From positions 2,674,572 to 2,738,571 of the forward strand of contig JAQFVV010006238.1 of assembly GCA_028023455.1 (NCBI GenBank): 64,000 bases of DNA. The letters run 5' to 3'. Shown here in pieces: positions 60,516 through 64,000 of the stretch. Every line of letters starts with the position of its first letter. Position 1 is the stretch's first letter. The notes beneath the pieces are model-generated. The model was not told the origin of the DNA, searched no databases, and was given only the letters and a program-made list of their open reading frames with translations. Position numbers and translations under genes: made by a program. This DNA is from Epiperipatus broadwayi (lineage: Eukaryota > Onychophora > Udeonychophora > Euonychophora > Peripatidae).

Positions 60516-62104
60516 TCTAGAAGTCATTACAGCTATATTTTCAATTAGTCATATCAAAACAGTATCAAACTATCCTTAATGGTAATTAAGTATCATCATT
60601 TGATCATAGTATTTTATTATGTAGTTACTTTAACTGAGAACTTAACAAACTTATGTGCAGACATTATTTGCTAAATTTTATGAAGGCATTGTAAATTTCT
60701 ATTGTAATTTAAGTGCAGTAACTGCTATATATTTTCATCAGATTATGGTGTAAGGTCATTACAAGTTACAAAGCATTTGATGAAATATGAGAGATCAAAA
60801 CCAAAGCTTGTATTTTGAATTAGCCAAAAATTTTACCCAATATTAATTAATAATAATCAACAGTGTTTGATTATATGTAAGTCTTTTAATTTTTTAATTG
60901 TTATATGTAATTCTTACTTTTGATTTTATTGCAGGTAGCGCCATTGTGTATTGGCAGGGCTGGTGCTTGCGTGGTAGCTGTTAAGTAAATTTGAATTCTC
61001 TGAAATGATCAACTAGTGCCCTCTGTTGTAAGATCTGTGCAGCAACTGAAGCAAAGAAATGTTTTGAAGATACTGGACAGTGTAAATTATGCAATTTGTT
61101 AATTTTTTTTTTTTAAACATAAAAACAAATTAATAAGTTATGTAGTTTATTATTTTGAAACAAATTTTATTGATGCAGTTTTAAATTTTTGATAAGTTTA
61201 TATTTGCAGTACATTCCATAGCCGAAAGGATTCAGTCAAGTTTATAAGCAGTATTTACAAATTGCAAATAGAAACAGAAAGTGAAAGAAAGAAAAAGGCA
61301 ATTACTGTTATCTAATTTATCAGTTTCTGTTTGTGTTTTCATTTTTGTTTATTTAAAGAACTGAAGAAATGGATAATTAACTCAAGCTTTTGCTTGAAAT
61401 ATTATTATTGATTTTTGTGCTATTATTTGACAATGTTATTGTTACTATTCTTGTAATATAAACATACATTTTACACATGTCATTTAAAACAATTATATGT
61501 TTGAATCACTCCACTTTGTGTCATGCTTATATGGGAGGCTGGTGAGTAGATTAATGTCAGGTGGATTATTGCTATCAATGCGGATTAAATATAAATTGAA
61601 AGCGTCATTGTTATTTCCTTTTGATGTATATCATTCTTTTGCCAAAAGATCAAACATGTGTACAATTAATTCATAACTAATATTGTTAAAATATATAGTT
61701 ATTATCATAGTACTGGATATGTATAGTAGACAATCAGGTGGGCTTGAGTTCAAAACCTTAGTATATTTAAAAATTCAAGCTCTTAATGTAAATAATAGAA
61801 CAGAAGGATGGCTACTAAGTAGTTATAAGCATTATTATACTTTAAAAATCAGATTTGTGTTATTTGGCATTGATTGATTGCACATGTTTATACATAAATA
61901 GATTGTGAATAAAGTAATGTGAGGTTATAAACAGAAAATTCATAACTACTGAAATTATAACAATATGATAAATAAAATTAATAATTACAAAAAAAAATTA
62001 TATCAGATCTATAAAAATAGGTATTTATGTGAATATTCATGCGCGCATACAAGTCACATATATTTATGTACTCTTACACAAACACATATATATTAAACAT
62101 GTTT
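60516..62104. other. Mostly AT-rich non-coding
   Basis: No gene recognised. 60935-61030 (GTATTGGCAGGGCTGGTGCT, TGCGTGGTAGCTG, AATTTGAATTCTCTG) and 61705-61790 (GTGGGCTTGAGTTCAAAACC) look like degraded SINE-1-type pieces. Confidence 0.4.
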
Positions 62105-62640
62105 CTAATATTTATATACATAAACATACAAATGTCATATAATGACCTTGCCAATAGCTCTTAACAATCTTTTCAGAATATCCCTACCCTCAAACCAGTT
62201 TTCTAGCTCTGGCCAGTCAGTGAGGCACTATAATATTCCAGCATTAGATTTAAAATACCAGGTCAAGCCCAGAACTTTATCTAATGTTTAACTATTGAGT
62301 AGAAAATCTGGAATTTTCAGACATCCATATATCTTCAAATCAAGTTATCTAACTTAAATAGCCATATGGAACTGAACCAAGTTCAGATACACCATATATT
62401 AATAGCTTTAGCAATATAAAATCACTAAAGCATTAAGAGTAAAAACAATAATTGCAAGGAAATCAAGTCATTTATCACATGACCTCATTTTATAAGGTTG
62501 CATTACAAATGTTATATAATGAGCTTGCCAACAGCTCTTAATAAGCTTTTCAGAATATCTGAGGATAGGGATATTCTGAAAAGCTTATTATATAATGGTC
62601 ATGTAATATATGACATGATTTCCTTGCAACATACACACAA
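62105..62640. repeat. Hammerhead-bearing repeat family B, head-to-head units
   Basis: A minus-orientation unit (62105 to about 62500) matches 50970-51370. It contains a decayed hammerhead at 62188-62225 (minus: CCTCA, CTGACTGGCCAGAGCTA, GAAAACTGGTT, TGAGG; stem I perfect, core damaged). Near 62520 it meets a second junction, where a plus-orientation piece begins with TGAGGATAGGGATATTCTG, the exact sequence that follows the GTC cleavage triplet elsewhere in the family. Confidence 0.65.
62539..62590. repeat. Perfect 21-bp hairpin at the unit junction
   Basis: TAATAAGCTTTTCAGAATAT(C) at 62539-62559 is exactly inverted at 62570-62590 around the 10-base loop TGAGGATAGG. The right arm plus loop is the post-cleavage start of family B. 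The left arm is the same sequence in opposite orientation lacking its first 10 bases. Confidence 0.9.
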
Positions 62641-63754
62641 ACAATAAAAAAATTAATGATGATTTATTATTAGTTTTTACTTAACCCTTAATATAAATCA
62701 TTGTAATATCTGTTTCTTACTTTTTTTTTTATTCAATAAAATTTTTACAACTTTATATCAGTCTATAAAAAAAAAAAGATGTGATATTTCCTGTAGGATT
62801 TTATATTAATGATAGATAACACCTCTTTAAAAATAATCTCGAATTTTTAAAAGAATTAGAAACTAACTTTTGAAAGTATGACTTTTAGTTAAAAAAATTT
62901 AAGGGAGGGAGGAAAATTATTTATTATTCCTAACATAGATAAATGGATGTGTTTTGATGCATTTTGTGCACAGAGTGTTGTCAAATTATCTTGCTTAAGC
63001 CCATCTTTTAAGTTAATGCTATTTTATGTAAAGTGGCCTGACTGTTCATTATACAATTGAATCTTATGTGATGTTTTACAGGTAATTGCAACTCATGTTT
63101 AATGTTAGTAAATAAAACATAAAAGAAAAAAATTATTCATGACTTGAGAGAAATATGCCTGCTTCTTGATTTTAAGACAATGTATAAGATAGACCTTGCA
63201 TGGAATATTTCAAATTTTTAAAATTATTTATGTAATGAACGGTAGTCCAGCATCATTGGTTATTATGAATGTACTGTTGTATTTATAGTTATTAATTTAA
63301 ATGTATTATTAGTATAATTCCTAATATTATTTGCTAACCCATCTCTTCATCATTTCTTTAGTGTCTTATGTTTACCGACATCTTGTGAGTAAAAACACAA
63401 TCAAATGTGGTAATTCATATTTCTTTGTTAAGATAAATCCCTCCATATTTTTCATAAATCAACAAATTTTCACATTTGCAATGAATTATTGCGAAATTCA
63501 TAAAATTGGAATTTTAAAGATTGTTTTAAAGATTTAAAAATTTTGTGAAGAGATTGATTTTTAAATAATTAAATGTGTTTAATATTTAGTTAAATAATGA
63601 AAATACTCTGAAATTAATACATAATTGATTGACTTTTCTGCAATTTTCTAAAATCCCGTATGGGAAAGATAAATATTTTTCATTATTTTTTAAATCGGTT
63701 ACTATAATAATTATCAACAATATACTACCGATACAATTCTATTTGCATATTAAT
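62641..63754. other. AT-rich non-coding
   Basis: No gene or family repeat recognised. Confidence 0.5.
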
Positions 63755-64000
63755 ATATATGTGAGAATCTATCATTACTTGTACCCAATTAACTACAGTG
63801 TTAGTGGTAATGGATTGTGTTCATTATGTGTGTGTGTGTCTGTCTGTCTGTTTGAGAATCTATTTCTACACAATTAACTACATGCTGGTGATGGATTGTG
63901 CTCATTATATATGTGTGTGTTTGAGAATCTATTATTATTTGCACACAGTTAACTACAGTCACGTTGGTGATGGATTGTGCCCACTTTGTGTGTGTCCATA
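63755..64000. repeat. GT-rich minisatellite, three units of 70-92 bp, running off the window
   Basis: Units start at GAGAATCTAT (63762, 63854, 63924). Each contains AATTAACTACA or GTTAACTACA, then GGTGATGGATTGTGCTCA and a (GT)n run of variable length. The length difference comes mainly from the GT/CTGT tract. The array continues past the right edge. Confidence 0.85.

Overview
This is a eukaryotic, almost certainly invertebrate animal, intergenic or intronic window. It is very AT-rich (roughly 70% or more by eye), has no prokaryotic-style operons, and contains no host gene that I can recognise. Nearly all recognisable coding sequence belongs to decayed transposable elements: RTE-type and other non-LTR retrotransposons, Penelope-like elements (PLEs), mariners, and many short tRNA-derived SINEs and inverted-repeat (MITE-like) elements. 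That mix suits an AT-rich arachnid, crustacean, cnidarian, mollusc or flatworm. The sequence alone does not decide between them.

Layout. 0-7 kb: a hAT-type MITE with a perfect 8-bp target duplication, a pogo-like MITE, a cluster of SINEs, a short tandem repeat and two unassigned GC-richer islands. 10-12 kb: a PLE endonuclease tail and a fragment of a non-LTR element here called LINE-2. 12.5-16.2 kb: a nearly full-length RTE element (RTE-1) between inverted copies of one short repeat. 17-20 kb: SINEs and a foldback element. 21-24.1 kb: a more decayed RTE copy, then a MITE. 24.9-30.6 kb: SINEs, a LINE-2 3' end and a small hammerhead-ribozyme repeat. 30.7-35.1 kb: two PLE copies facing away from each other around a shared 5' junction, both ending in a tRNA-like sequence. 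36.5 kb: a long (ATT)n array. 44.8-47.0 kb: a mariner interrupted inside its transposase by a 1.25-kb composite of hammerhead-bearing 454-bp units. 50.9-51.4 and 62.1-62.6 kb: a second hammerhead-bearing repeat family. 52.8 kb: a MITE with about 50-bp terminal inverted repeats. 55.9-60.5 kb: RTE-3, a second mariner, three copies of a MITE family and LINE-2 on the minus strand. The right edge carries a GT-rich minisatellite.

The most interesting material is the hammerhead repeat system. Two sequence families share one architecture: stem I CCTCA paired with TGGGG or TGAGG, core CTGANGA, a 3-bp stem II, GAAA, and a self-complementary ACTAGT or ACTGGT stem III followed by the GTC cleavage triplet. 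They occur as tandem and inverted units, one composite has a 14-bp target duplication, and one unit starts exactly at the predicted cleavage site. This resembles known metazoan retrozymes, which are thought to be mobilised by PLEs. PLEs are also present here, and their 3' ends are shared with an apparently independent SINE family. I infer, but cannot prove, a functional link.
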